Below are positions 17,293-25,909 of a stretch of DNA of 64,000 nt, piece by piece. Position numbers and translations under genes: made by a program. How positions within the stretch are numbered: the stretch's first letter is position 1; every line of letters starts with the position of its first letter. A model generated the notes under the pieces. The model had not been told where the DNA came from. It searched no databases and saw only the letters and a list, made by a program, of their open reading frames with translations. The stretch lies in NCBI GenBank assembly GCA_963740675.1, contig CAVUFS010000003.1:186001-250000 (forward strand). Reading direction: 5' to 3'. The stretch is from CAIKMD01 sp963740675. GTDB lineage: Bacteria; Pseudomonadota; Alphaproteobacteria; ATCC43930; CGMCC-115725.

Positions 17293-17334
17293 CCGGTGAA
17301 CCTTAGCCGGGGCTGTTCCGTTCTATCTCGGCCC

Positions 17335-18624
17335 ATGAGCAACAGATCCCGCGCTTCCGGCCCCGCTGCCCCCGCATCGACGCGCCGCGTGTTCCAGATT
17401 CTGGGGCCGGGGCTCATTACCGGTGCATCCGACGACGATCCAAGCGGCATCGCGACCTATTCGCAGGTCGGCGCACAATTCGGCTTTGGTCTCGGCTGGA
17501 TCATGCTGTTCAGCTTCCCGCTGATGACAGCGATCCAGGAGACCAGCGCACGCATCGGCCGCGCCACGGGTGAGGGGATCGCCGGCAACATCCGGCGGCA
17601 CTACCCGCTATGGCTGCTGCGAATCATCGTCGGCATGCTGCTGATCGCGAATATCATCAATCTCGGCGCCGATCTCGGCGCCATGGGCAGCGTCGTGAAC
17701 ATGCTCGTCGGCGGGCCGGCGCTGCTTTATGCGGTGTTCTTCGGCGCGCTCTGCGCCGGCCTGCAGATTTTCACGAACTACCGGCGCTACGTCAGCCTCC
17801 TTAAATGGATCAGCATCAGCTTGCTTGCGTATGTCGCGACGGCATTGGTGATCGATATCCCGTGGCGCGAAGTCCTGCTGCGTACGCTGATCCCATCAAT
17901 TCAATTCGATACAAAATACATCGTCGCGATCGTTGCGGTCCTGGGGACGACGATCAGCCCGTATCTCTTCTTCTGGCAATCCTCGCAAGAGGCCGAGGAG
18001 GTTCGCGAGGACCCGAAAGCGAAGCCGTTGAAAAAGGCCCCGCGCCAGGCGCCGGGCGAGTTCCGGCGTATTCGCATCGATACCTATCTCGGCATGTTCG
18101 TCTCGAACGCGATCGGCTGGTTCATCATCGTCAGTGTCGCGGCGACGCTCAACGCGCATGGCATCAAGGACATTCAGACCGCCTCGCAAGCGGCCGAGGC
18201 GCTGCGGCCGATCGCCGGCGTCTTCGCTTTTGCACTTTTCGCCGTCGGCATCATCGGCACCGGCATGCTCGCCGTGCCGGTGCTGGCCGGGTCCGCGGCC
18301 TATGCGCTCGCCGAGGCGTTGGAATGGCCAGGCGGGCTTGCGCGCAAGCCGAAAGCCGCGAAGGCGTTCTACGGCACGATCGCGTTCGCGACGGGCATCG
18401 GCATGATCTTCAACCTGCTGCCAATCGATCCGATCAAGGCGCTGTTCTGGACGGCTGTCATCAACGGCGTCGTCGCGGTGCCGATCATGGTCATGACCAT
18501 GCTGATGGCGGGGCAGCAGCGTGTGATGGGGCAATTTGTCCTGCCGCGCGCGCTTTCCTTCATGGGTTGGATCGCGACGGCGGTGATGTGCGCGGTTGCT
18601 GTCGCTCTCTTCGCTACCTGGTAA
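17335..18624 (+). CDS. NRAMP-like metal ion transporter with altered metal-site motifs
   Basis: The 429-aa protein (ATG 17335; an upstream GTG at 17296 is less likely) has about 11 membrane helices and the NRAMP fold. Helix 1 reads GPGLITGASDDDPSGIATYS, where canonical Mn/Fe transporters have DPGN. Helix 6 reads GTTISPYLFFWQSSQEAEE, where they have a Met-Pro-His-Asn block, so the metal-binding Met is absent. The family is clear (NRAMP, PF01566). The changed residues put it in a divergent clade whose ion may not be Mn or Fe; magnesium or another hard cation is possible. Confidence 0.85.
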   Translation: MSNRSRASGPAAPASTRRVFQILGPGLITGASDDDPSGIATYSQVGAQFGFGLGWIMLFSFPLMTAIQETSARIGRATGEGIAGNIRRHYPLWLLRIIVGMLLIANIINLGADLGAMGSVVNMLVGGPALLYAVFFGALCAGLQIFTNYRRYVSLLKWISISLLAYVATALVIDIPWREVLLRTLIPSIQFDTKYIVAIVAVLGTTISPYLFFWQSSQEAEEVREDPKAKPLKKAPRQAPGEFRRIRIDTYLGMFVSNAIGWFIIVSVAATLNAHGIKDIQTASQAAEALRPIAGVFAFALFAVGIIGTGMLAVPVLAGSAAYALAEALEWPGGLARKPKAAKAFYGTIAFATGIGMIFNLLPIDPIKALFWTAVINGVVAVPIMVMTMLMAGQQRVMGQFVLPRALSFMGWIATAVMCAVAVALFATW

Positions 18625-18649
18625 ACTCGCTCCCATCAGGGAGGGAGCA

Positions 18650-19654
18650 ATGAAAAATTATCTGCGCGGGGTGACGATAGCGGCGATCGGCTTGGCGATG
18701 CTGGCGGGGCCGGCTTGTGCCGCACCCGACGAGACGACCATGTCGCTGCCGGGCGAGGGCGTAACCTTCTTACCGATCTATGCCGCGCAAGACGCGCATT
18801 TCTTCGAGAAGGAAGGCCTGGCGGTCAAAACCGTCTACCTGCCGGGTGTCGGCACGACCAACGCGGTGATCTCGGGTGCGGTCGATTTTGGTATTTCCAA
18901 CGGAGTTTCATTGACGCGGGCAGCCGCCCATGGCCAGAACATGCTGGCCATCGCGAGCATGAGCGACCGCCCGGGCTGGACGCTGGTCATGCGCAAGGAT
19001 GTCGTCGATGCCTCGGGCATCGATCTCAAAGCGCCGCTCAAAGAGCGTATGCAGATCCTCAAAGGCCACAGTTTCGCGATCGACACGGTGAGCTCGCTCG
19101 CGCATGCTTATCTGCGCGTGCTCGAGAAAGCCGGCGGGATCGATCCCGACGCTGTGCCGATCAATCCGACCCAACCACAGGACGCGGTCGCCGTGATCCA
19201 GCGCAAAGGCCTCGACGGCTATGTCGGCAACGCGCCCTTCACCGAGATGGGGATTCTGACAGCGGGCGGCGTGGCGGTCGCGAGCTCGTTCGACAATGAG
19301 CCACCGGGGCTTTCGCCGATTGCGCTAACCATGCTGATGTCACGGCCGAAATTCTGTGCCGATCGTCCCGACACCTGCAAGCGCATGGCGCATGCCTTGG
19401 CCGCGGCGCTGAAATATGTGCATGAGGACCGCAAGGCGGCTTACGACATCCTCAAGGCACACTTCCCGAAATTCGACGACAAGCTGCTGGCGATGGCTTT
19501 CGAGGATGTCGAGAAGGTGCTGGCGCAATCGCCGGTCATCCAAGAGGTGTCGATCGCCAATTCCGACAAGATGAACATCGACGCCGGCTTCATGCAGCCG
19601 GATCAGGCGCGGTCGTCCTACAAGGACCTTTTTACCGACCAGTATCTTAAGTAA
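18650..19654 (+). CDS. ABC transporter substrate-binding protein, NMT1/SsuA-like
   Basis: The 334-aa protein starts at ATG 18650 after AGGGAGGGAGC, with a Sec signal peptide (TIAAIGLAMLAGPACAAPDE). The mature part follows the NitT/TauT/NMT1 pattern: FLPIYAAQDAHFFEKEGLAV, then GTTNAVISGAVDFGISNG and KGHSFAID. Such proteins bind taurine, sulfonates, nitrate, pyrimidine precursors or aromatic acids. No permease or ATPase gene adjoins it: the NRAMP gene precedes it by 25 bases and a repeat follows. The ligand is unknown. Confidence 0.85.
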   Translation: MKNYLRGVTIAAIGLAMLAGPACAAPDETTMSLPGEGVTFLPIYAAQDAHFFEKEGLAVKTVYLPGVGTTNAVISGAVDFGISNGVSLTRAAAHGQNMLAIASMSDRPGWTLVMRKDVVDASGIDLKAPLKERMQILKGHSFAIDTVSSLAHAYLRVLEKAGGIDPDAVPINPTQPQDAVAVIQRKGLDGYVGNAPFTEMGILTAGGVAVASSFDNEPPGLSPIALTMLMSRPKFCADRPDTCKRMAHALAAALKYVHEDRKAAYDILKAHFPKFDDKLLAMAFEDVEKVLAQSPVIQEVSIANSDKMNIDAGFMQPDQARSSYKDLFTDQYLK

Positions 19655-19688
19655 CCGGGCTTCTAGTCGGTCACAGTGGATTACCCTA

Positions 19689-19757
19689 ACCGTCACCCTC
19701 GCGAAAGCGGGGGTCCACAACCGCGTGCTGGATGCCCGCTTTCGCGGGCATGACGGT
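19689..19757. repeat. intergenic palindromic repeat, family A copy 2
   Basis: ACCGTCACCCTCGCGAAAGC and GCTTTCGCGGGCATGACGGT form the outer arms around a central GGGTCCAC/GTGCTGGAT part. It is the same element as at 7561-7624, here between convergent genes. Confidence 0.8.
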
Positions 19758-19798
19758 AAGGGCAACGTGCGAAACGAATTCGATCTGCGTTGATCGCG

Positions 19799-20107
19799 CT
19801 AAACGTCGCGATTGTCGAAGATGTACATTTCGACGCCGCCGGTCGCGAAGTCCTGAACGTCGGCCGCGGCAGCCTGGCCTTCCGGGCTGCCGAAGCCGCG
19901 CTGGATCGCCGCTACATCGTCGAAATGCAGCGTCGCAATGAGATGGAAGCTCGACGGACCGGCCGGTGTCATGACGGGGCCCTGACTTACCTCGTATTTG
20001 CGCAAGCCCGGGATCGTCTTCGCCAGCGGGATGTGCTTCTCGAAGTAGTGCTTGTCGAAAGCGGCTTTATCCGCCGGCGGTTTGTACATCACAACCAGTC
20101 GTGCCAT
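19799..20107 (-). CDS. EthD-domain protein
   Basis: The 102-aa protein starts at ATG 20107, 17 bases downstream of the oxygenase beta-subunit stop codon and on the same strand. It has the dimeric alpha/beta-barrel pattern of EthD proteins: ARLVVMYKPPADKAAFDKHY, then HIPLAKTIPGLRKYEVSQGP and FHLIATLHFDDVAAIQRGF. EthD-like proteins accompany oxidative degradation genes, but few have a proven reaction. The third gene of an operon with the ring-hydroxylating oxygenase. Confidence 0.85.
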   Translation of the reverse strand: MARLVVMYKPPADKAAFDKHYFEKHIPLAKTIPGLRKYEVSQGPVMTPAGPSSFHLIATLHFDDVAAIQRGFGSPEGQAAAADVQDFATGGVEMYIFDNRDV

Positions 20108-20124
20108 CGCGCCATATTCCCCCA

Positions 20125-20622
20125 TCAAACGATAATACTCATCACACCCTGAGAGCGCAGCGTGTCCTGAGCAAGGATAACAATGCGCTCTGCGAATTTG
20201 AAGCTCGCGCCAGCGCGGACGAGCTTGTAGCGATACTGGCCGACATAGGTGACGATCCGTTCCATGCGGCTGCGCTGGATCAGGAAGTTTGCCGTCGCCC
20301 GGATCGTCGTGCCGTCGACCGCCGTTACCCGCACATTCGTGATCAGCCGTCTTGTCATCGAGCGCGGATTTTCGGCCCAGGCGGTGTCGCCGAGCAATTG
20401 CCGCGCCCGCGACTGGATGCGCGGCAGGTCGTCATTGATCAGGAATATGCTGTTACCGGGATCGCGTGTCGGGTCGTCGAGCGCTGGGGCCTGATAGATC
20501 GCGTCCTCGGTGAAAAGCGCGGCCCATTCCATCAGTTGCCAACTGTCGAGCAACTCGGCTTCCTCATAGAGGAAGGCCTCGATCTCGGCCCGCAGCGCGG
20601 CGTGCTCGGCGGAGTTCGCCAT
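20125..20622 (-). CDS. aromatic-ring-hydroxylating dioxygenase, beta subunit
   Basis: The 165-aa protein starts at ATG 20622, whose A is shared with the alpha-subunit TGA stop (TGATG), a strong sign of translational coupling. It has the SnoaL/NTF2-like fold of the beta subunits: AEIEAFLYEEAELLDSWQLM, EWAALFTEDAIYQAP, then SMTRRLITNVRVTAVDG and RIVTYVGQYRYKLVR. Beta subunits stabilise the alpha3beta3 hexamer. The upstream extension of the frame to 20721 is antisense-phase noise inside the alpha gene. Confidence 0.92.
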   Translation of the reverse strand: MANSAEHAALRAEIEAFLYEEAELLDSWQLMEWAALFTEDAIYQAPALDDPTRDPGNSIFLINDDLPRIQSRARQLLGDTAWAENPRSMTRRLITNVRVTAVDGTTIRATANFLIQRSRMERIVTYVGQYRYKLVRAGASFKFAERIVILAQDTLRSQGVMSIIV

Positions 20623-21866
20623 CAAGCGGCGCCCATCGTCTCGCGCCATTGCCGCCAGAAGGCGCGCATCTGCGCCTCGTCCTGCGGCCTCGGATGATCG
20701 CTCGTCATGCCGCGCGAGCAATCGATCATCGCGTCGTCGGGCAGGCCGGCGCAGTTCTTCTGGATCAGCTCCATCACCTCATTGTCGTCGGGCGTGGCGA
20801 AGCCGGCCGGGCCGAGGAAGGAGAGATAAATATCGAGACGCTGCTTGCGCACCACGGGGTCGTCGATTGCCGGCATGAGCGGATAGCCGGTGATCTCTGA
20901 CTGGTCGGGCGCGGTCGGGAAGGTGGTGCGGATGACGCGGCGCTGCTCGATGAAGAGCGTGTTCGGGAAGAGGACGAGCGTGCGCGTATAGTCGAGCATG
21001 CGATTGGCGCGCTCGACGCCGAATTTCGCGTGCCAGGCTTTACGCTTCGCCTCGTCGGCGACGCCGCTGAATTTGCGGTACTCGATAACCGCGTGGCCGT
21101 TGCCGAGGCCGCGCGGGCTCATCGCGCCGTCATTCGCCGTGCGCGGATCGGGCGTCTTGAGCCCGAGGACGTTCGGCAGATAGTCGCGCATGAAGCGGCT
21201 ATGCGTCGAATTGAGGTGATAGATGTCGACGGTATTCTCCATCAGCATCTTCCAATTCGCCCGCATCGAGTATTCATGCGCGCCGGGCAGGATGACGCTG
21301 CCGCCCTCGTCCTGATCGAGGATCATATCGAGCAGATCGCGCGCCTCGGCGAGATATTCGACAAGGCCCATGCTCTCCCGGCTGAAGCAAACGAAGATCC
21401 AGCCGCGATAGCTCTCATGGCGGACTTCGTAGAGTCCCATCTCGCTTGGCGCGAAGCCAGGACCATAGGAACCGGCATCCGGCACGCCGATAAGGCTGCC
21501 GTCATTGCCATAGCTCCAATAGTGATAGAAACAGGTGAAGGCCCTAGCATTGCCGCTGCGCTCGCGGCACACCATGCCGCCGCGATGTCGGCAAGCATTG
21601 TGGAAGAGGCGAATGCGGTTGTCGGCGCCGCGTACCATCAGCAGCGGCCGGCCACCGACGCGCCGGGTCAGGAAATCGCCAGGCTTTGCCAGCTCGCTCT
21701 CATGCCCGGCATAGAGCCAGCAGCGATCGAAGATGCGCTTCTGCTCGTCGCGGAAGAGATCGGGATCGCAATAGACTTTCGGGCTGAAGCGGAAGATGCC
21801 CGCGTCTTTGTTTTCGACGAAAAGGGAATCGACGCTATTCCGGCGCTGCGGTGTGAGCGTGTCCAT
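20622..21866 (-). CDS. aromatic-ring-hydroxylating dioxygenase, alpha subunit (Rieske)
   Basis: The 414-aa catalytic subunit has the Rieske [2Fe-2S] ligands Cys92, His94, Cys112 and His115 (ACRHRGGMVC and TCFYHYWSYG; the second box lacks the usual Pro/Gly). The mononuclear iron site is His217 and His222 in VDIYHLNSTH, with Asp214 as bridging residue. It resembles benzoate/hydroxycinnamate-type oxygenases. No ferredoxin or reductase gene is adjacent, so electrons must come from proteins encoded elsewhere. The substrate is not assignable. Confidence 0.92.
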   Translation of the reverse strand: MDTLTPQRRNSVDSLFVENKDAGIFRFSPKVYCDPDLFRDEQKRIFDRCWLYAGHESELAKPGDFLTRRVGGRPLLMVRGADNRIRLFHNACRHRGGMVCRERSGNARAFTCFYHYWSYGNDGSLIGVPDAGSYGPGFAPSEMGLYEVRHESYRGWIFVCFSRESMGLVEYLAEARDLLDMILDQDEGGSVILPGAHEYSMRANWKMLMENTVDIYHLNSTHSRFMRDYLPNVLGLKTPDPRTANDGAMSPRGLGNGHAVIEYRKFSGVADEAKRKAWHAKFGVERANRMLDYTRTLVLFPNTLFIEQRRVIRTTFPTAPDQSEITGYPLMPAIDDPVVRKQRLDIYLSFLGPAGFATPDDNEVMELIQKNCAGLPDDAMIDCSRGMTSDHPRPQDEAQMRAFWRQWRETMGAA

Positions 21867-21907
21867 ATCGGGTCCCTCCCTTCAGGGAGGCTAGAATGCG
21901 GCGATCG

Positions 21908-22420
21908 CTACCGCCGATCAACCGTCTGCTTGAGAATGATCTCGAGGGCGATCACGAAAGAAAAGGCCATGGTGAAGAAGTTGAGGGTTATCGTAGCGAT
22001 ATAGATGGGGCCGCTCGCCGCGAGGTCGGCGAGGACGCAGGGAATCATCGCCACGATGGCAGCCGAGCCGAGCCCAATGAACACAGCATAAACCAAAGGG
22101 GTCGAGGCGTGGCCAGTTACCTTGCGGCGCCGATGTGGAAAGGTGAGCAGTACCGCCAGATAAGGCAGGCCGAAAACGAGGGCGCTCGCTTTCCATATCC
22201 ACGGCTCCGGCAACGCAAAAAGCTGTAACAGCGGCGGCAGCATTGCGGCGCCGATGAGTATCAGCAGATTCCCGATCACCGTGCGCGTCAGGAACCGGTC
22301 GAGGACCGAAAGCTGTCCGCCGGAGGTCTGGCGGATGATCAGCAAGAGCGCCGAAAATCCGCCAAACGTCACCATCAGCGTGGCAAGCGTATAGAGGAAA
22401 GTGGTGCCGGGGAGTTCCAT
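21908..22420 (-). CDS. hypothetical four-helix membrane protein, 170 aa
   Basis: Four hydrophobic segments are visible: FLYTLATLMVTFGGFSALLL, LTRTVIGNLLILIGAAMLPP, LVYAVFIGLGSAAIVAMIPC and ATITLNFFTMAFSFVIALEI, plus a weaker ALVFGLPYLAVLLTF. Basic loops (FPHRRRKVTG) separate them. I recognise no family. It lies between the oxygenase alpha-subunit start and gcdH on the same strand, so it may be cotranscribed with either. Confidence 0.7.
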   Translation of the reverse strand: MELPGTTFLYTLATLMVTFGGFSALLLIIRQTSGGQLSVLDRFLTRTVIGNLLILIGAAMLPPLLQLFALPEPWIWKASALVFGLPYLAVLLTFPHRRRKVTGHASTPLVYAVFIGLGSAAIVAMIPCVLADLAASGPIYIATITLNFFTMAFSFVIALEIILKQTVDRR

Positions 22421-22453
22421 GGATGTGCTCCTCGGCGGCTTTCTTGTCCGCGA

Positions 22454-23641
22454 TTAGAACGCGGCGATCCCCGTCTGTGCGCGGCCGAGGATGAGGGCAT
22501 GAATGTCGTGCGTGCCCTCATAGGTATTCACCGTTTCGAGATTCATCATGTGACGGATCACGGGGTATTCATCCATGATGCCGTTGCCGCCATGCATGTC
22601 GCGCGCGGCGCGGGCGATATCGAGCGCTTTGCCGGTCGAGTTGCGCTTGAGGATCGAGACCATCTCGGGCGTCGCCTTGCCCTGGTCCTTGAGCCGACCG
22701 AGCCGTAAACAGGCATGCAGGCCGAGCGTGATCTCGGTCATCATGTCGGCGAGCTTCTTCTGGATGAGCTGCGTGCCGGCGAGCGGCTTGCCGAAAGCCT
22801 GACGCGACATCGTGTAATCGCGCGCCGCGTGCCAGCAGGTCTCAGCCGCGCCGAGTGCGCCCCAGGCGATGCCGTAACGCGCATTGTCGAGGCAGGTGAA
22901 CGGACCGCGCAGGCCGGTGACGCCGGGCAGAAGATTGGCCTCGGGCACGAAGACTTCGTCCATCACGATCTCGCCGGTGACGGAAGCGCGGAGCGAAAAT
23001 TTGCCCTCGATCTTCGGCGTCGAGAGGCCCTTCATGCCGCGCTCCAGAATGAAGCCGCAAATCACATCGTCGAGCTTCGCCCACACCACCATGATATCGG
23101 CGAAGGGCGAGTTGCTGATCCACATCTTGTTGCCGGTGAGAACGTAGCCTCCATCGACCTTCTTGGCGCGGGTCTTGAGGCCGCCGGCGTCGGAGCCATG
23201 ATCGGGCTCGGTCAGGCCGAAGCAGCCGACCATCTCGCCGGTCGCGAGCTTCGGCAGGTATTTCTTCTTCTGCTCCTCGGTGCCGAAATCGTTGATCGGG
23301 CCCATGACCAGCGAGGATTGCACGCTGAGCACCGAGCGATAGCCGCTATCGACCCGCTCGACCTCGCGCGCGACCAGGCCGTAGCAGACATAACTCACGC
23401 CGGCGCAGCCATAGCCGTTGATCGTCGAGCCGAGGAAGCCGAGGCTTCCCATCTCGTTCATGATCTCGCGGTCGAAACGCTCCTCGCGGAAGGCTTCCTT
23501 CACCCGCGGCAGCAGCTTTTCCTGGGCATAGGCGCGCGCACTGTCGCGCACCATTTTTTCTTCCTCGCTGAACTCCTCGTCGAGCAGCAGCGGGTCCTGC
23601 CAGTTGAAGCTGGGCCGTTTTTCACGCGGCGGGGTCGCCAT
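22454..23641 (-). CDS. gcdH: glutaryl-CoA dehydrogenase
   Basis: GcdH oxidises and decarboxylates glutaryl-CoA to crotonyl-CoA in lysine, tryptophan and aromatic-acid catabolism. The 395-aa acyl-CoA dehydrogenase has the FAD/substrate motifs GCFGLTEPDHGSDAGGLKTR and KMWISNSPFADIMVVWAK, the GCDH-type SVQSSLVMGPINDFG and ARYGIAWGALGAAETCWHAA blocks, and the catalytic Glu375 in NTYEGTHDIHALILGRA. It would feed on the products of aromatic degradation genes nearby, though the link is by pathway logic only. Confidence 0.93.
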   Translation of the reverse strand: MATPPREKRPSFNWQDPLLLDEEFSEEEKMVRDSARAYAQEKLLPRVKEAFREERFDREIMNEMGSLGFLGSTINGYGCAGVSYVCYGLVAREVERVDSGYRSVLSVQSSLVMGPINDFGTEEQKKKYLPKLATGEMVGCFGLTEPDHGSDAGGLKTRAKKVDGGYVLTGNKMWISNSPFADIMVVWAKLDDVICGFILERGMKGLSTPKIEGKFSLRASVTGEIVMDEVFVPEANLLPGVTGLRGPFTCLDNARYGIAWGALGAAETCWHAARDYTMSRQAFGKPLAGTQLIQKKLADMMTEITLGLHACLRLGRLKDQGKATPEMVSILKRNSTGKALDIARAARDMHGGNGIMDEYPVIRHMMNLETVNTYEGTHDIHALILGRAQTGIAAF

Positions 23642-23685
23642 TTTCTTAAACTCCTGTTTACGGATCGAGGTGCTATTTTAGCGGC

Positions 23686-23871
23686 ATGAGCGCCGAGCGC
23701 GAGGTCATCTTTGAATTTCTACGGATCGGAGCGGCACTGAAAGTGACCGCGATCGATGTCGCGTCCGGGGCGGAAGTGTCTATGGTCGGCGATCCGAATG
23801 CCGGGCAAGAGACCCTGCGTCGCCTTGCCAAGCAAAAGCTCGATTACGTGATGAGCCGCAAACGGGCCTGA
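23686..23871 (+). CDS. small protein, 61 aa, DUF6898-like
   Basis: The gene is divergent from gcdH with a 44-base gap. The protein starts SAEREVIFEFLRIGAALKVT, continues AIDVASGAEVSMVGDPNAGQ and ends in KLDYVMSRKRA, a pattern I recall from the DUF6898 family of short alphaproteobacterial proteins. It looks like a small beta-rich domain plus helix. No function is known to me. Confidence 0.7.
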   Translation: MSAEREVIFEFLRIGAALKVTAIDVASGAEVSMVGDPNAGQETLRRLAKQKLDYVMSRKRA

Positions 23872-23904
23872 GACTGGTTTCGGGCGGCCACCGAGGATGA
23901 TCGA

Positions 23905-24189
23905 TCAATCCTTGCCGGCGTGATTCTCGTCGCGCTCGAGCCAGGTGATGAGCCGGCGCCGCAGCGGCGGAATATCGAGCGCGATGAAGGTCGCGCCGAC
24001 GGGGATCATCCAGAATCCCAAGATCGGCAAGAATCCTAGAATGCCACCGCAGATCAACAAGATGCCGAGCAGGCTGCGCGCGCCGGGCGGCACATTCTCT
24101 TGGCCCCAGGTCACGGCGCGCCGGAGGGCGGCCTTCGAAAACATTTTGCGCAGTGCGGCCGCCATCTGCTTGGCCCGGTCCATGCTCAA
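23905..24189 (-). CDS. small membrane protein, 94 aa
   Basis: A charged amphipathic N-terminus (RAKQMAAALRKMFSKAALRR) is followed by two short membrane helices, LGILLICGGILGFLPILGFW and MIPVGATFIALDIP, and a basic/acidic tail. The layout recalls the short PGPGW-type transmembrane proteins, but the sequence does not contain that exact motif. The start at 24189 is the first ATG; a second ATG lies two codons later. Confidence 0.65.
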   Translation of the reverse strand: MSMDRAKQMAAALRKMFSKAALRRAVTWGQENVPPGARSLLGILLICGGILGFLPILGFWMIPVGATFIALDIPPLRRRLITWLERDENHAGKD

Positions 24190-24226
24190 AGCCTAGCGCC
24201 GGTGGTGGCGTCTGTGTCGAGGCAAA

Positions 24227-24841
24227 TCAGCGGCCATCAGAGCGATGGACGGCGAAGAACAGAAATTGTGGTTGGGTCGATAGAAGCTGGTAATCGGCCG
24301 GGAAACGTTCGCGCGCCTCGGGCAGGGGACGCGGCTCGCTGATGACATCGATGATGAAGCCAGCGGCCGACAGCGCCTCGGTCATGGCGTGCAGCGGCCG
24401 GCGCCAATAGCGCATCTCCAGGGTCTCGCCGCCCTTTTCCCAGCAATCGTCCAGTTGGAACGTGCCGAAATAATCGTGGCCGCCGGCTAGGAGGTGGTCG
24501 CAGAAGGGATGATGCGTCGAAATGACAAGCTTTCCGCCCGGCACGAGCACGCGCCGGAGCTCGCGCAGCGCCTTGCTCCAATCTTCAATGTAATGCAGAA
24601 CGAGTGCCGCCAGCACGCGATCGAAAGCGCTATCGGCGAAAGGTAATGGCGCGGCAAGATTGGCTTCGAAAAGTTCGGCCGTATTGCCGAGCCGCTCGCG
24701 CGCCAGCGCCAGCATGCTGCGGCTTTTGTCGATGCCGGTGACAATCGCGCCGCGCGCTATCAGCGCGGCGGCATGGGCGCCGCTGCCGCAGCCGGCATCG
24801 AGAACTTTCAACCCGGCGATGTCGCCCAGCAGCCGAAGCAA
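24227..24841 (-). CDS. class I SAM-dependent methyltransferase (start uncertain)
   Basis: The SAM-binding motif KVLDAGCGSGAHAAALIARG and post-motifs VTGIDKSRSMLALARERLG and FDRVLAALVLHYIEDW identify a type 11/25 methyltransferase. The listed start is a TTG at 24841, but the same frame upstream encodes family-like sequence (NDYDRFARVYSDDAEHNAYN) for about 33 residues, back to the msrQ stop codon at 24949. That stretch has no ATG, GTG or TTG and only a CTG at 24943. Either a CTG start is used or the true start codon was lost. The substrate is unknown. Confidence 0.75.
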   Translation of the reverse strand: MLRLLGDIAGLKVLDAGCGSGAHAAALIARGAIVTGIDKSRSMLALARERLGNTAELFEANLAAPLPFADSAFDRVLAALVLHYIEDWSKALRELRRVLVPGGKLVISTHHPFCDHLLAGGHDYFGTFQLDDCWEKGGETLEMRYWRRPLHAMTEALSAAGFIIDVISEPRPLPEARERFPADYQLLSTQPQFLFFAVHRSDGR

Positions 24842-24946
24842 TTCCGGACGTTCGTAAAGCGCGTTGTAGGCGTTGTGCTCTGCGTCGTCGCTATAAACGC
24901 GCGCGAAGCGATCGTAGTCGTTTTTCTGGGCCCTGACGGCCAGAGA

Positions 24947-25813
24947 TTAGGCCGGTTTTGGTTTGCGCGCCTTGCTCGGCCGCCAGATGGTCGCGCGGAT
25001 CACGCCCAGCAAGGCGATTGCCAAGGTCGAAGCGAAGACGACCGGAGCAGGACGCAGCCCGGTATCGAGCGTCAAATTGGCTTGCAGCACGAGGTCGAGC
25101 GGCGCACCCAGCGAAAGCCAGTAGTAGAGGGCTTCGCAGATTGCTGTGAGCAAGCCCACGCCGAGGCTGAGGCTGGCGACAGTCCAGAGCGGCAGCTTGC
25201 CGCGGCCGAGGCGCCAGCTCACCAGCCGGCAGCCCATCAACCAAACGAAGATGCCAGCCATGACCGTCGGTTCCCACTCGTCGAGCTTTGACTGCAGGAA
25301 GAAGTGGATCACCGCGAGAACACCGATGAGGTAGACGACACGATGCAGCTTCTGCCAGCGCCGTGCGCCCAATCGTCGCTGCCAGCCATCGGTCGACGTC
25401 CAGGCGAGGACGACGAGCCCGGTCAGTGCGGTGAAGCCGATGGTAAGATAGATGCGGAGGATGATTTCGGAGATGACAAGGGGCATGGAGAACCCCTCAT
25501 CGACGATATAAAGACTCAAATGCGCGAGGCCGTAGAGGCAGGCGGCGACGCCGATCATACGGCGCAGCTCGAGCAGCTTCGGCCATTGCAGCACCACGCG
25601 CGCCGGCGATATCACCAGCGAGATGAAGATCAGCCGGATCGTCCAATCGCCGATTTGGTGTATGGACTCGGTCAGCGGTCGCGCGCCCAGCCGGTCCATC
25701 GCATAGGATACCGCCGTCCAGATTGCGGGGATGAAAAGGCTGGTGAAGACAGCCGCCTTGAGCGGCGCGAATCGCCCGCCGTAATCGAACCAGGGCAGGT
25801 TGCGGAAGTTCAT
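24947..25813 (-). CDS. msrQ: MsrQ/YedZ-like heme-binding membrane subunit
   Basis: MsrQ passes electrons from the quinone pool to the periplasmic methionine-sulfoxide reductase MsrP. The 288-aa protein (ATG 25813) has a ferric-reductase-like core of about six helices with conserved His in SIHQIGDWTIRLIF, YGLAHLSLYIV, QKLHRVVYLIG and AVIHFFLQSK, plus extra C-terminal helices. Canonical MsrQ has about 200 residues, so the C-terminal extension of about 80 residues is unusual. No msrP gene is adjacent, so an orphan ferric-reductase-like protein is the alternative. Confidence 0.75.
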   Translation of the reverse strand: MNFRNLPWFDYGGRFAPLKAAVFTSLFIPAIWTAVSYAMDRLGARPLTESIHQIGDWTIRLIFISLVISPARVVLQWPKLLELRRMIGVAACLYGLAHLSLYIVDEGFSMPLVISEIILRIYLTIGFTALTGLVVLAWTSTDGWQRRLGARRWQKLHRVVYLIGVLAVIHFFLQSKLDEWEPTVMAGIFVWLMGCRLVSWRLGRGKLPLWTVASLSLGVGLLTAICEALYYWLSLGAPLDLVLQANLTLDTGLRPAPVVFASTLAIALLGVIRATIWRPSKARKPKPA

Positions 25814-25909
25814 TTCTTGTCTTTCTAACCGGTTTGGCCCCGAAATCCCATCCCGTTCGGCGACATGCAGCCTTGCCGTGAGCGTGGCGCCCGAATAATT
25901 TGGCGCCCC

